The position numbers were made by a program, and so were the translations under genes. A DNA stretch of 34,028 bases from a virus. Shown piece after piece: positions 1 to 6,562 of this stretch (within the stretch, counting starts at the first letter, position 1; every line of letters starts with the position of its first letter). The DNA lies in IMG/VR virus record IMGVR_UViG_3300009156_000421, positions 1 to 34,028 of that record. The stretch is one strand, 5' to 3'. Below the pieces are notes generated by a model. It worked only from the letters and a program-made list of their open reading frames with translations, was not told where the DNA came from and did not search any database.

Positions 1-62
1 GATCTCCGGTCTCTCTCCTCCCGCGCTTGTGTGTCCACCGTGGCAGACTACCATCCCTGGTG

Positions 63-130
63 GTTGACTTTTCGCTCGAACTGTCAACGACCTCGCATAC
101 TGCACGGACTTGTACATCGTTTTCGTTGAC
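63..130. repeat. GTTGAC inverted/direct repeats, possible operator
   Basis: GTTGAC at 63-68 faces its reverse complement GTCAAC at 83-88, and a third GTTGAC lies at 125-130. They sit in the only sizeable gene-free stretch of the window (1-344), upstream of the first gene pair. A TTGACA -35-like string is embedded at 126-131 but has no convincing -10 partner. Otherwise I see nothing in 1-344. The repeats may be an operator or chance. Confidence 0.25.
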
Positions 131-344
131 ACTCGCACACGAACGAAGTGATCGGGCGTTTCGCCCTACTCGATGTGGCGCGGCAAAGTCAAGATTTCCC
201 TGCGACCGGCCGGCTTGCAGTTCCGTTCACAGTGGCGGTACGGTACGCGGCAGGGCGGGTGCGAACCGACGCCCCTGCTGGACCCGGCGCCTCCACGTTG
301 GAGCCAGACCCGCCATCTTCACCTCTTGGAGGAGGGGCCGAACA

Positions 345-527
345 GTGTCGTGCAGTCCTGTCATCATCTTTCGCTCGATCCCCTACGACGGCAGCACCTC
401 GCTCTGTCCGTGCTGTCAGGAACGCGAGCGCGATTGTGATTTCAAGATCCTCTGTTCCGTCTGCCGCGAGGCCTGCCCCAACGCCCCCTATCAATGCGCG
501 TGCGGGCGGTGGTTCGATGGGCGATGA
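345..527 (+). CDS. small Cys-rich zinc-binding protein
   Basis: This 60-residue protein starts at GTG 345, chosen because a strong Shine-Dalgarno run (GGAGGAGGGG, 328-337) lies 7 nt upstream. It has ten cysteines, at 3, 21, 23, 24, 31, 37, 40, 44, 51 and 53, including a CPCC cluster, a CSVC knuckle and a CAC, which suggests binding of one or two zinc ions. Its stop codon overlaps the ATG of the ATPase gene at 517 by 11 nt, so the two are probably translationally coupled and may work together in replication. I do not recognise the family. It could be a zinc-ribbon primase accessory or a transcription regulator; the function is open. Confidence 0.62.
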   Translation: MSCSPVIIFRSIPYDGSTSLCPCCQERERDCDFKILCSVCREACPNAPYQCACGRWFDGR

Positions 528-1986
528 AGATGCCAGCGCGGGACGACTCATTCAGCAAGGCTTAGACCTCGTCTTGGACTGGCCCGACTTCGCCAGCGCC
601 CGACTGCACAACTGGCGGAATACGAGCGATGGTGTGCGCGGCGAGCTTACGGTGACGCAGAACGGGGTGAAGTGTTCGTGGGGCAGCTGGAACCTCGCGA
701 GCACCACCACCCGCGATGCCCTCGCCAAGCGGCTGAAAACCGTGAGCCCCGATATCCCGTGGGGTCCGCATCTCGAGGAGGCCGCGTACCGATTCACGCT
801 GGCCGCTCGGACGGGCGAGCCCCTGGTCTTCTTGGACGGCTCGGCAATCACCGAAGACGCCGAGATCCTCCTGCCGGGATGGCTCTACGCGGGGCAACCC
901 ACCCTGCTCTACGCGGATGGCGACACGGGCAAGAGCATGACCGCCCTCGCCCTCGCGATCGCCATGCAGACAGGGCAGACGCTCCCGGGCCTCACGCCGA
1001 CGCGCGCGGTGCCGGCCGCGTACCTCGACTGGGAAACCTCCCAGGCCACGACCACCCAGCGGCTTCGACTCCTGGCGGCCGGGCTCGACATCCCCCCGCC
1101 CCGGCTCCTCTACAAGCGCATGACGCGTCCCCTGGTCGAAGACGTGGGAATGCTCTCGGTCGAACTCGCCCGGCACAAGGTCGGGTTCATCGTGGTCGAT
1201 TCCAAGATGTTCGCGATCTCCGGGGGTGATGGGGCCGCCTTCCATGAGCCCATCACCGCCTTCTACAACGCCCTCCGACTCTTCGCCCCGGCCGCCGTCC
1301 TCGTCCTGAACCACATCACCAACGCCGATGCCCGCACCGGGGCCACCGCCCGTCCCTTCGGGGGCGCCTTCGCCTTCAACGGCCCGAGGGTCATCTGGGA
1401 GGCCCGCCGGGATCAGGAGATCGAGGACGCGACGGCGATCGTCTTCACCAACACGAAAGCCAACAACCTTGCCCGCAAGGCCCCGGCCTTCGGACTCCGC
1501 TTCCGGGGGGGCGGACAGTCCCCGGCGGACAGTGAAATTCGGATCGAGGCGCTCCCGCTCACCGACGTGGCCCCCAAAACGATGATCGGCGCGACCCTCC
1601 GACAGCGCCTGCTCGTCCTCCTGTCCGCGCCGATGTCCGTCGAGGATCTTTTGGAGGCTCTGCCGGGCGCCAAGGAGGATTCAGTCACCCGTATCCTCCG
1701 ACGAATGAAGACACTTTACTTTGAAGTCACACAGCTGTCCGACGGGCGCTATCTGGCGACGACTCCACCGGGAACGGACAAGGCGGACACTGTCCGGACG
1801 GACACTGTCCTCGCCCATCGTCTCGCGCCCACGGATGAGGAGGTTACTAGACCTCATCCTGGGGCGGACGGACACTCTTTGTATATAAGGGACTGTCCGC
1901 TGTCCGCCAGAGACAGGGAAACCCCTACAGAATCAACTGAACCGTCTTGGATCACGACGGATCCGCCTGATTCGGATCCTCTATGA
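517..1986 (+). CDS. RepA/AAA_25-like replication ATPase
   Basis: A 489-residue P-loop ATPase of the RecA/DnaB superfamily, similar in layout to RepA-type helicases (AAA_25). An N-terminal region of about 120 residues precedes the motor core. Walker A is GDTGKS near residues 135-140; Walker B is the hydrophobic strand ending VVDSK near 222-230; an LNHI sensor-like strand follows. The C-terminus (about 360-420) looks like a winged helix (MSVEDLLEALPG, then SVTRILRRMK). The frame is open further upstream, but ATG 517 is preferred because it overlaps the stop of the zinc protein gene. The last 200 nt carry GGACACTGTCC repeats that may be DNA sites rather than protein constraint. Likely role: helicase or helicase loader. 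No DNA polymerase is visible in the window. Confidence 0.78.
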   Translation: MGDEDASAGRLIQQGLDLVLDWPDFASARLHNWRNTSDGVRGELTVTQNGVKCSWGSWNLASTTTRDALAKRLKTVSPDIPWGPHLEEAAYRFTLAARTGEPLVFLDGSAITEDAEILLPGWLYAGQPTLLYADGDTGKSMTALALAIAMQTGQTLPGLTPTRAVPAAYLDWETSQATTTQRLRLLAAGLDIPPPRLLYKRMTRPLVEDVGMLSVELARHKVGFIVVDSKMFAISGGDGAAFHEPITAFYNALRLFAPAAVLVLNHITNADARTGATARPFGGAFAFNGPRVIWEARRDQEIEDATAIVFTNTKANNLARKAPAFGLRFRGGGQSPADSEIRIEALPLTDVAPKTMIGATLRQRLLVLLSAPMSVEDLLEALPGAKEDSVTRILRRMKTLYFEVTQLSDGRYLATTPPGTDKADTVRTDTVLAHRLAPTDEEVTRPHPGADGHSLYIRDCPLSARDRETPTESTEPSWITTDPPDSDPL

Positions 1987-2040
1987 CAACGCGTCACCGT
2001 TCTATGCCGTTTTGTCCGTTCGGAAGTCAGAACCGGACAG
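1785..2040. repeat. GGACA/TGTCC repeat cluster, candidate origin or operator
   Basis: The perfect 11-mer GGACACTGTCC occurs at 1785-1795 and 1800-1810. GGACGGACACT lies at 1866-1876 and faces CTGTCCGCTGTCC (1892-1905) across an AT-rich core with TATATAA. Further TGTCC/GGACA copies are at 2014-2018 and 2035-2039, with outliers at 1511-1533. The cluster spans the 3' end of the ATPase gene and the following gap, a typical place for iterons next to a replication initiator. Origin function is inference. Confidence 0.45.
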
Positions 2041-2134
2041 GAAATCCGTCGCGCGACGCCCGCCGAGGGGCAGAGAGGCGGCCCCCCACGTCGAACTGGC
2101 TCCAGCGGGCGCCCAGAGCCCCCAGGAGCGGACT

Positions 2135-2455
2135 GTGAGCGCCTCTGAGATCTGGCTGAACCCCGCTCGAGCCGCTCGGCTGGTCAAGTGCTCGCGCGGC
2201 ACCCTCTTCGCGGCCGTCTTGCGCGGAGAACTGCGCGGCGCATGCGGGAAATGCCATCGAATCCTGTCCAAAGCGGCCCTGGAGCGCGGCCATCTCTGCA
2301 AACGAGCCCCGCGACGGGTGAAAACGATCCCAATGGTCTTTCGGCGCCAACATCTCGAGAAATTTAGCGTTTCGCCGTCCCATCGAGCCGCTGGACGCGC
2401 CTCGGCGCGAAAACGGGCGAAAATCCCGAAAAACGGGCGAAAATCCGCGAAATAG
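2135..2455 (+). CDS. excisionase-like HTH DNA-binding protein
   Basis: A 106-residue basic protein. Residues about 7-35 (WLNPARAARLVKCSRGTLF) fit the helix-turn-helix of the excisionase/MerR-like family: wing-and-helix with an AARL-x-S-R-G-T-L core. GTG 2135 is chosen over the upstream in-frame TTG at 2012 because AGGAG (2124-2128) sits 6 nt before it and the HTH then starts at the usual place. The tail is very basic and ends in a Lys/Arg-rich stretch encoded by a 17-bp direct repeat. It lies just after the GGACA repeats and could bind them. No integrase is seen, so a control role is as likely as excision. Confidence 0.62.
   Translation: MSASEIWLNPARAARLVKCSRGTLFAAVLRGELRGACGKCHRILSKAALERGHLCKRAPRRVKTIPMVFRRQHLEKFSVSPSHRAAGRASARKRAKIPKNGRKSAK
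2410..2446. repeat. 17-bp A-rich direct repeat
   Basis: AAAACGGGCGAAAATCC occurs at 2410-2426 and again at 2430-2446, a 20-bp period that is not a multiple of three. The copies are A-rich in an otherwise GC-rich window and lie at the 3' end of the HTH gene, coding its basic tail in two different frames. This suggests selection on the DNA, for example a protein-binding site, or a recent local duplication. Confidence 0.5.
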
Positions 2456-2474
2456 ATGACCAAAAGGAGCCGTC

Positions 2475-2669
2475 ATGCCTGAAAACCATCTCGAGCAACC
2501 GATTCGCGAGGGGGAGGTGATCGAACGGCCGAGCGCGACGTTCTCGGCTTTGCAAGTCCTGCGCCTCTACCGGATGGAGCACGCGAACCGCCTGCGGAAC
2601 CCGTGTACGCGCGGGCACCCGATCTGCGTCGCGTGCGCCCGCGCCGACGAGCTGCTGGCCCAGCGATGA
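2475..2669 (+). CDS. small Cys-containing hypothetical protein
   Basis: A 64-residue protein with a clear Shine-Dalgarno (AAGGAG at 2464-2469) 5 nt before ATG 2475. The middle is helical (LQVLRLYRMEHANRL) and the end has a C-x8-C-x2-C pattern (PCTRGHPICVAC), possibly half of a zinc site or a dimer interface. Its stop overlaps the next ATG in an ATGA, so it heads a chain of four tiny co-translated genes. The family is not recognised. Confidence 0.6.
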   Translation: MPENHLEQPIREGEVIERPSATFSALQVLRLYRMEHANRLRNPCTRGHPICVACARADELLAQR

Positions 2670-2752
2670 TCTGGCTCATCATCGCCGCGATCGCGTTCGG
2701 CCTGGCGCTCGTCGGCGCGTTGCTCGCGCTGTTGGGAAATCACCGCGAATGA
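2666..2752 (+). CDS. 28-residue single-pass membrane peptide
   Basis: ATG 2666 overlaps the upstream stop (ATGA). The peptide is almost entirely one hydrophobic helix (IWLIIAAIAFGLALVGALLA) followed by a short polar tail, GNHRE. It fits a single transmembrane segment and could be a small inner-membrane effector or a holin-like peptide. It is supported by the overlap chain and the strict membrane pattern; there is no recognised homologue. Confidence 0.5.
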   Translation: MIWLIIAAIAFGLALVGALLALLGNHRE

Positions 2753-2841
2753 GTCGCCCGACGCGCGCCGAGCTCTACGCGGGTTCGCTCGCCTTCGTGC
2801 TCGTCATCCTGCTCGCGATCTGGTTGCTGGTGTACGGATGA
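2749..2841 (+). CDS. 30-residue membrane peptide
   Basis: ATG 2749 overlaps the preceding stop (ATGA). A polar N-terminus (MSRPTRAELYAG) is followed by one hydrophobic helix (SLAFVLVILLAIWLLVYG) ending at the C-terminus. It is the second of two successive single-pass peptides; they may form a pair. No separate ribosome site is visible, so expression probably depends on re-initiation from the gene before. Confidence 0.5.
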   Translation: MSRPTRAELYAGSLAFVLVILLAIWLLVYG

Positions 2842-2909
2842 CCTGGCGGCGATGGTATCCTCGTCGCCCGGTACGCGGCGGCCGACGGTGGCGCCGCTGG
2901 CGTGGGTAG
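2838..2909 (+). CDS. 23-residue Arg/Trp-rich peptide
   Basis: ATG 2838 overlaps the preceding stop (ATGA). The peptide is almost only Arg, Trp, Pro and Gly (MTWRRWYPRRPVRGGRRWRR, then WRG). Such composition could bind nucleic acid or disturb membranes, as Arg/Trp-rich antimicrobial peptides do. It is very short, so a chance frame cannot be excluded; the unbroken ATGA chain is the main support. Confidence 0.4.
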   Translation: MTWRRWYPRRPVRGGRRWRRWRG

Positions 2910-2937
2910 AAACTCCGCACGACTTGGAGGTACTCCG

Positions 2938-3627
2938 ATGAAGAAGTGGCTGGGCATCCTCGCGCTCGCGCTCCTGCCGCACGTCGCGCTCGCCGCGCCC
3001 GCGATCCTCTCGTTCGACAATCCGACCGTGGACGGCGGCACCGTCACCTATGACGGCGCGGGCGGGGCGCTGTCGGCCGCCAACGTGATCTTCCAGCAAG
3101 TCATCGGCGTGGACACGCCCGCGAATGCCGGGGCCTCGCTGTTCTGCTATCCCGTGCCCTGCCTGCTCAACTTCACCACCGGAGACAACCTGACCGAAGG
3201 CCCGCCGGCCTACACGTTCGCGGGCGGCGGCGATCTCACGCTGACGGGCGGGCTCAACACCGCGCCCGATGGCAGCGGGGCGCAAATCTCGCCAGCGGGC
3301 ACGCTGCTCGCGCACAGTGGCGTCTTCGCGGATCCCTCGCTGGTGCTCGGCGGCGGCGGCACCTCGATGCTCTTCATCGGCGTGGGCGAGGATGCGAAGG
3401 ACGTGACGCTGACGGACTATTACGGCGTGACGGGCTTCGGGTTCGCGTTCGCGAATACGGAGCTCTCACTCGCGAACGCGGTCTTTGATCCGACCACGGC
3501 GGCGTTCACGGCGACCGTGACCGATGCGGACTTCGCGAACACGGCGGTGCCCGAGCCGGGCACGTTGCTGTTGCTCGGCACCGGCCTCCTGGCCGCCGTG
3601 CCGCTGGCGCGGCGCGTTCGGCGGTAG
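2938..3627 (+). CDS. PEP-CTERM sorting-domain protein
   Basis: A 229-residue secreted protein. ATG 2938 is chosen because GGAGG (2926-2930) precedes it by 7 nt and a signal peptide begins there (MKKWLGILALALLPHVALA, likely cleavage near residue 20). The middle is rich in Gly, Thr and Asp and beta-type. The end is a textbook PEP-CTERM signal: V-P-E-P-G at 204-208, a hydrophobic helix (TLLLLGTGLLAAV) and an Arg-rich tail. In bacteria this signal is recognised by exosortase EpsH/XrtA for sorting to the surface, often with exopolysaccharide. Its presence in a phage-like region is odd; it implies an exosortase-bearing host and a possible role in changing the surface of the infected cell or lysogen. 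Confidence 0.85.
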   Translation: MKKWLGILALALLPHVALAAPAILSFDNPTVDGGTVTYDGAGGALSAANVIFQQVIGVDTPANAGASLFCYPVPCLLNFTTGDNLTEGPPAYTFAGGGDLTLTGGLNTAPDGSGAQISPAGTLLAHSGVFADPSLVLGGGGTSMLFIGVGEDAKDVTLTDYYGVTGFGFAFANTELSLANAVFDPTTAAFTATVTDADFANTAVPEPGTLLLLGTGLLAAVPLARRVRR

Positions 3628-3716
3628 ACTAGGCCCGCGCCGGGGCGAGGTGCCGTCGCGCGCTGTCATGGTGGAGGCGCGCGGCGGGGAGTGCCAGTTC
3701 GCCCCGGCGTGTTGTC

Positions 3717-3744
3717 TTGACGGATACTAAACGGTCGCTAAGAT
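3717..3744 (+). promoter_or_regulatory. promoter for 3751 gene, near-leaderless
   Basis: TTGACG (3717-3722), a 16-nt spacer and TAAGAT (3739-3744). The -10 box ends 6 nt before ATG 3751, so the transcript probably begins at or next to the start codon. The gap 3628-3716 shows no gene or clear terminator. Confidence 0.45.
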
Positions 3745-3750
3745 GGGGCG

Positions 3751-4023
3751 ATGGCTGCCGTCTCCGTCCTCACCGCCGCCAAGCAGTACAAGACGACCAA
3801 GCCCACGATCCTCACCGCGATTCGCAACGGGAAGATCCCCGCGCAGATCATCACGGTGTACCAGATCCGCGTGAATCCGAAGGACGTGGCCGCTTACGTC
3901 AAGGCGATTCCCGAGTGGCGCCGGGAGAACGGGCGCCGAGGGGGGCTCGTCAAAGCGGCGAACCGGGCGGCGCGGCTTCAGCGGCGCGCTAGTGCATCCG
4001 CTGAAACCGCCCCGTCCGCATAG
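3751..4023 (+). CDS. small HTH/excisionase-like protein
   Basis: A 90-residue basic protein. Residues about 4-45 (VLTAAKQYKTTKPTILTAI, then a basic turn and a beta hairpin leading to YQIRVNPKDVAAY) match the layout of excisionase/MerR-type HTH domains, in which the HTH is followed by a wing and a short helix. The start lacks a strong Shine-Dalgarno but follows a promoter-like pair by 6 nt. The gene converges on, and overlaps by 35 nt, the minus-strand zinc-ribbon gene. It may regulate the neighbouring divergent operons. It is a second HTH protein distinct from the one at 2135. Confidence 0.6.
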   Translation: MAAVSVLTAAKQYKTTKPTILTAIRNGKIPAQIITVYQIRVNPKDVAAYVKAIPEWRRENGRRGGLVKAANRAARLQRRASASAETAPSA

Positions 4024-4213
4024 CGCGCAGACTCTCCGTCGCGCGCCACCGCCGGCCACAGTTCCGGCAGGCTAACCCTTCCGGGTCCAGCCGCCAGACG
4101 CCCCCGCATTTCCCGCAGCGCGGGGGCGCGTCCGTGAGCCAGCGCCCATCCGCCCCGGGGAACACGGGCGGCCGATCAATCTCGCCGTCCCCGAGTTCTG
4201 GGACACGCGGCAC
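3989..4213 (-). CDS. zinc-ribbon protein (minus strand)
   Basis: A 74-residue minus-strand protein with two CxxC knuckles (C33-GK-C36 and C49-RN-C52) forming a classic zinc ribbon, then a basic C-terminus. The start is GTG at 4213, 15 nt after the stop of the upstream minus-strand gene, so the two form an operon; no strong ribosome site is seen. Its 3' end overlaps the converging + gene. Function unknown; nucleic-acid or protein binding is likely. Confidence 0.62.
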   Translation of the reverse strand: MPRVPELGDGEIDRPPVFPGADGRWLTDAPPRCGKCGGVWRLDPEGLACRNCGRRWRATESLRAMRTGRFQRMH

Positions 4214-4228
4214 AACATCGCCAGGGGC

Positions 4229-4666
4229 TTAGGACGTGTACGCGGGCTCGGGCTTCGGTTCGGGCTTGGGCGCGGGCGTCGGTTTCGGCGCGGGATCCAC
4301 GCCCCAGCGCGTCGGCAGCTTCTTCGCGGTGGCCTCGCCTTCGGGCGGCGGCGGGGCTTCGGCTTCGATGGCGGCCTTCCGCTCCGCGTACTCCGCGTCG
4401 ATCTGCACCTTCTGCGCCTCGAGGTCCGCCATGCGCTTCTCGCTCGCGTCGTGGACCTTGTGCGCTTCCTGATTCTCGCGATCCAGATCCCCGAGCACCT
4501 TGCCGTAGTAGGCGTCGAGTTCGTTCAGCTTGATCTGGGCCTCGGTCAGCGGAGGCGGCGCCTCGGCGGCCTGGGCCTCCGGGGTCTCCGGGGTCTCCTC
4601 TTCGACTTCGCGCAGCTGGCCGGGGTTCTCGGGATCGTAGACCTGGCGACGACGTTTGGCCGTCAT
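4229..4666 (-). CDS. coiled-coil, Pro-rich hypothetical protein (minus strand)
   Basis: A 145-residue charged protein. ATG at 4666 is chosen because AGGAGGAGG lies just upstream on the minus strand. Residues about 45-100 form a Lys/Glu/Ala-rich coiled coil (ASEKRMADLEAQKVQIDAEY), flanked by Glu/Pro-rich linkers and a Lys-Pro repeat tail (PAPKPTPAPKPEPKPEP). It is divergent from the terminase gene, with 62 nt between starts. It could be a structural or scaffold-like protein or a DNA-packaging accessory. The family is not recognised. Confidence 0.65.
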   Translation of the reverse strand: MTAKRRRQVYDPENPGQLREVEEETPETPEAQAAEAPPPLTEAQIKLNELDAYYGKVLGDLDRENQEAHKVHDASEKRMADLEAQKVQIDAEYAERKAAIEAEAPPPPEGEATAKKLPTRWGVDPAPKPTPAPKPEPKPEPAYTS

Positions 4667-4692
4667 GGCGCCTCCTCCTGGCTGTGGGGCGG

Positions 4693-4720
4693 TTGCGTTT
4701 TGCGTCGGCGCGGATAGTAT
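4693..4720 (+). promoter_or_regulatory. promoter for terminase gene, near-leaderless
   Basis: TTGCGT (4693-4698), 16-nt spacer, TAGTAT (4715-4720). The -10 ends 8 nt before the GTG start at 4729, and there is no Shine-Dalgarno. The -10 lies in the palindrome GATAGTATC, so a minus-strand TACTAT box for the divergent gene overlaps it. Confidence 0.42.
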
Positions 4721-4728
4721 CACGCGCA

Positions 4729-6537
4729 GTGAGTCTGATTCGCCTCCCGTCGGAACAGGATCTGTGGCGATTCTCGCTTCAGGTGCCCATCGCCACCAAG
4801 GACTTTGGCGTGCGCCCCATCACGCCGTGGGGCACCCAGCGCGTCGCCCTCCGCACCATCCTCGCCGGGAAAGAGAAGGGCATCAACCAGTTCCTGTTCG
4901 TGAAGGCCCGCCAGGTCGGCCTGTCCACGTTCATGCTGATCCTCACGCTCCTCTGGATGCAGCGGTTCGCGGGCCTCCAGGGCGTGACGATCACCGATTC
5001 CGCCGAGAACAAGGAGTACTTCCGCGATCTGTTCATGGGCATGATGGACGAACTCGTCCGACGCCACGACGAGGCCGGGGAGGACACCGGCCCCGCCGCG
5101 ACCATCGAGGAGAAGCCGCTCGATCCGAGCAAGACCCGCGCCCGCAATCAGGTGCAGATCGTCTGGAACAATATGAGCCGGCTGTTGCTCCAGACGTGCG
5201 GGCGGCAGACATGGACCCGGCTGGGCGTCGGACGAGGCTTGTCGTTCACCCATGGCACCGAGGTGCCGCTCTGGCCGCACGGCGGGAAGGCCGTGACCTA
5301 CTTGCGGAGCGCGTGGTCCGAGGTGAATCCCGCGTCCCTCTACGTGCTCGAGGGGACCGCGCGCGGCAAGAACTGGTTCTACGATCTCTGGCTGTCCGCC
5401 CAGAAGGCGAAGACGATGAAGGCCGTCTTCATCAGCTGGTGGCTCCGCGAGGACAACCGGATCCGCCCGCGCCAGAAGAAGCTCTGGCAGGCCTACGGCA
5501 ATCCCGGGCTCACGCCGAAGGAGCGCGAGTGGGATCAGTTGCTCCGCAAGCGCGACCGGGTGGTGCTCGATGTGGAGCAATGGGCGTGGCGCCGCTGGTA
5601 CGTCGCGGAGAAGGCGGCCGGCTCCCAGCGCCTCGCGGATCAGGAGATGCCGACCGTCTGGGAGGACGCCTTCAGCGCGAGCATGGAGCGCCCGTTCCTC
5701 GATCGGCTGACGCAGGAGCGGATCGATCTCTCCCTCTGCGAGCCCGCCGCCGCGTACTGCTACGAGTGGGGCAACACGATGGAGACGACCCATCCCTCGC
5801 CGGCCGGGCTGAAAGATCCGATGCTCCGGGTCTGGACGCCGCCCGATACGCGGCCGGTCGTGGTGTCGGCCGTCCCCGCGCACAGTGCGATGCCCGACGA
5901 TCCCTCCTGGGTCGTCTCGGTCTGGTCGGCCGCGCTCGATGAGGACAAGCTCGAGCAATCCGCCGAGTTCCACACCGAGTCCAACATCGGCCTCCAGGCC
6001 TTCGCGTGGGTGACGCTCCATCTCGCCGGCGCGTATGGCGCGCAGCACAAGACCCTGATCTTGGAAGTGAGCGGGCTCGGCGCGGGCGTCCTCACCGAGA
6101 TCCAGCGCCTGGTGCGGCAGGGCTACGGCACGACGCGGACGCCCGGCTTCCTCGATGTGCTGGGCTCGGTGCGGCACTACATCTGGCGGCGGCCCGATTC
6201 GCTCACGGCGCGGGGCGCCTACCAGTGGAAGTCGAACGCGGAGACGCAGGCCACGGTGCTCCAGCGGTTCCGCGACCAGATCCAGCGCGGTGCCGCCACC
6301 GTGCGCTCGGAGTACCTCGCGGAGGAACTGACGCGGCTCGAGGGCGCCGGCGACGGCTTCGTCCCGACGGGCGAACTCCCCCGAGGCCACCGGGCCCAGG
6401 CCGGCGCCCTCGCCGTCGAGAGCTACGTCGCGCAGCTGTACCCGACCTTGAAACGCTACCGGGAGCGCGGGCAGCCCGCGACCACGGTCCAGGGCCGCAC
6501 GATCCAAGAGTTCTTCGGGACGCTGGGCCGCCGATAG
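4729..6537 (+). CDS. terL: terminase large subunit
   Basis: A 602-residue packaging motor that uses ATP to pump DNA into the prohead through the portal and cuts the concatemer. The adenine-binding/Walker A motif is KARQVGLST (residues 59-67). A Walker B-like acid lies at E178 in HGTEVPLW, and the coupling motif is EGTARGKNWFYDLW (208 onwards), the usual spacing for phage terminases. The C-terminal 250 residues should be the RNase H-fold nuclease; I cannot place every catalytic acid. GTG 4729 is chosen because the protein then begins SLIRLPSEQDLW and follows the -10 box by 8 nt; the frame is open upstream to 4684. No small subunit is obvious nearby; the zinc proteins next to it are candidates only by position. 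Confidence 0.88.
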   Translation: MSLIRLPSEQDLWRFSLQVPIATKDFGVRPITPWGTQRVALRTILAGKEKGINQFLFVKARQVGLSTFMLILTLLWMQRFAGLQGVTITDSAENKEYFRDLFMGMMDELVRRHDEAGEDTGPAATIEEKPLDPSKTRARNQVQIVWNNMSRLLLQTCGRQTWTRLGVGRGLSFTHGTEVPLWPHGGKAVTYLRSAWSEVNPASLYVLEGTARGKNWFYDLWLSAQKAKTMKAVFISWWLREDNRIRPRQKKLWQAYGNPGLTPKEREWDQLLRKRDRVVLDVEQWAWRRWYVAEKAAGSQRLADQEMPTVWEDAFSASMERPFLDRLTQERIDLSLCEPAAAYCYEWGNTMETTHPSPAGLKDPMLRVWTPPDTRPVVVSAVPAHSAMPDDPSWVVSVWSAALDEDKLEQSAEFHTESNIGLQAFAWVTLHLAGAYGAQHKTLILEVSGLGAGVLTEIQRLVRQGYGTTRTPGFLDVLGSVRHYIWRRPDSLTARGAYQWKSNAETQATVLQRFRDQIQRGAATVRSEYLAEELTRLEGAGDGFVPTGELPRGHRAQAGALAVESYVAQLYPTLKRYRERGQPATTVQGRTIQEFFGTLGRR

Positions 6538-6547
6538 GGGTCAGTGC

Positions 6548-6553
6548 TAGACT
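6548..6553 (+). promoter_or_regulatory. -10 box upstream of 6563 gene
   Basis: TAGACT at 6548-6553, within TGCTAGACT, ends 9 nt before ATG 6563. No good -35 is seen. The same hexamer at the same distance precedes the gene at 29893, which supports a real element. There is no Shine-Dalgarno for this gene. Confidence 0.35.
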
Positions 6554-6562
6554 CGCGCCGAG

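Noticed and set aside
126-154. Promoter from TTGACA at 126-131
   Set aside because: No -10 hexamer at suitable distance (149-154 reads TGATCG).
1-344. Possible tRNA or structured RNA at the left edge
   Set aside because: No cloverleaf, no anticodon stem or TTC-loop pattern seen; only short GTTGAC repeats.
148-516. Upstream extension of the ATPase frame to ATG 148
   Set aside because: Composition is unlike the protein core, it overlaps the well-supported zinc-protein gene, and ATG 517 fits coupling with that gene.
562-1314. Long minus-strand frame opposite the ATPase
   Set aside because: Mirror of a strong coding region; Arg/Gly-rich low-complexity translation typical of antisense frames in high-GC DNA.
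3628-3716. Rho-independent terminator after the PEP-CTERM gene
   Set aside because: GC-rich stretch with some pairing, but no T run follows.
4656-5942. Alternative + frame of 428 codons over the terminase start
   Set aside because: Overlaps the terminase in another frame, Arg/Pro-rich and without motif.
4720-6507. 595-codon minus-strand frame opposite the terminase
   Set aside because: Antisense shadow of a gene with terminase motifs; no ribosome site or domain.
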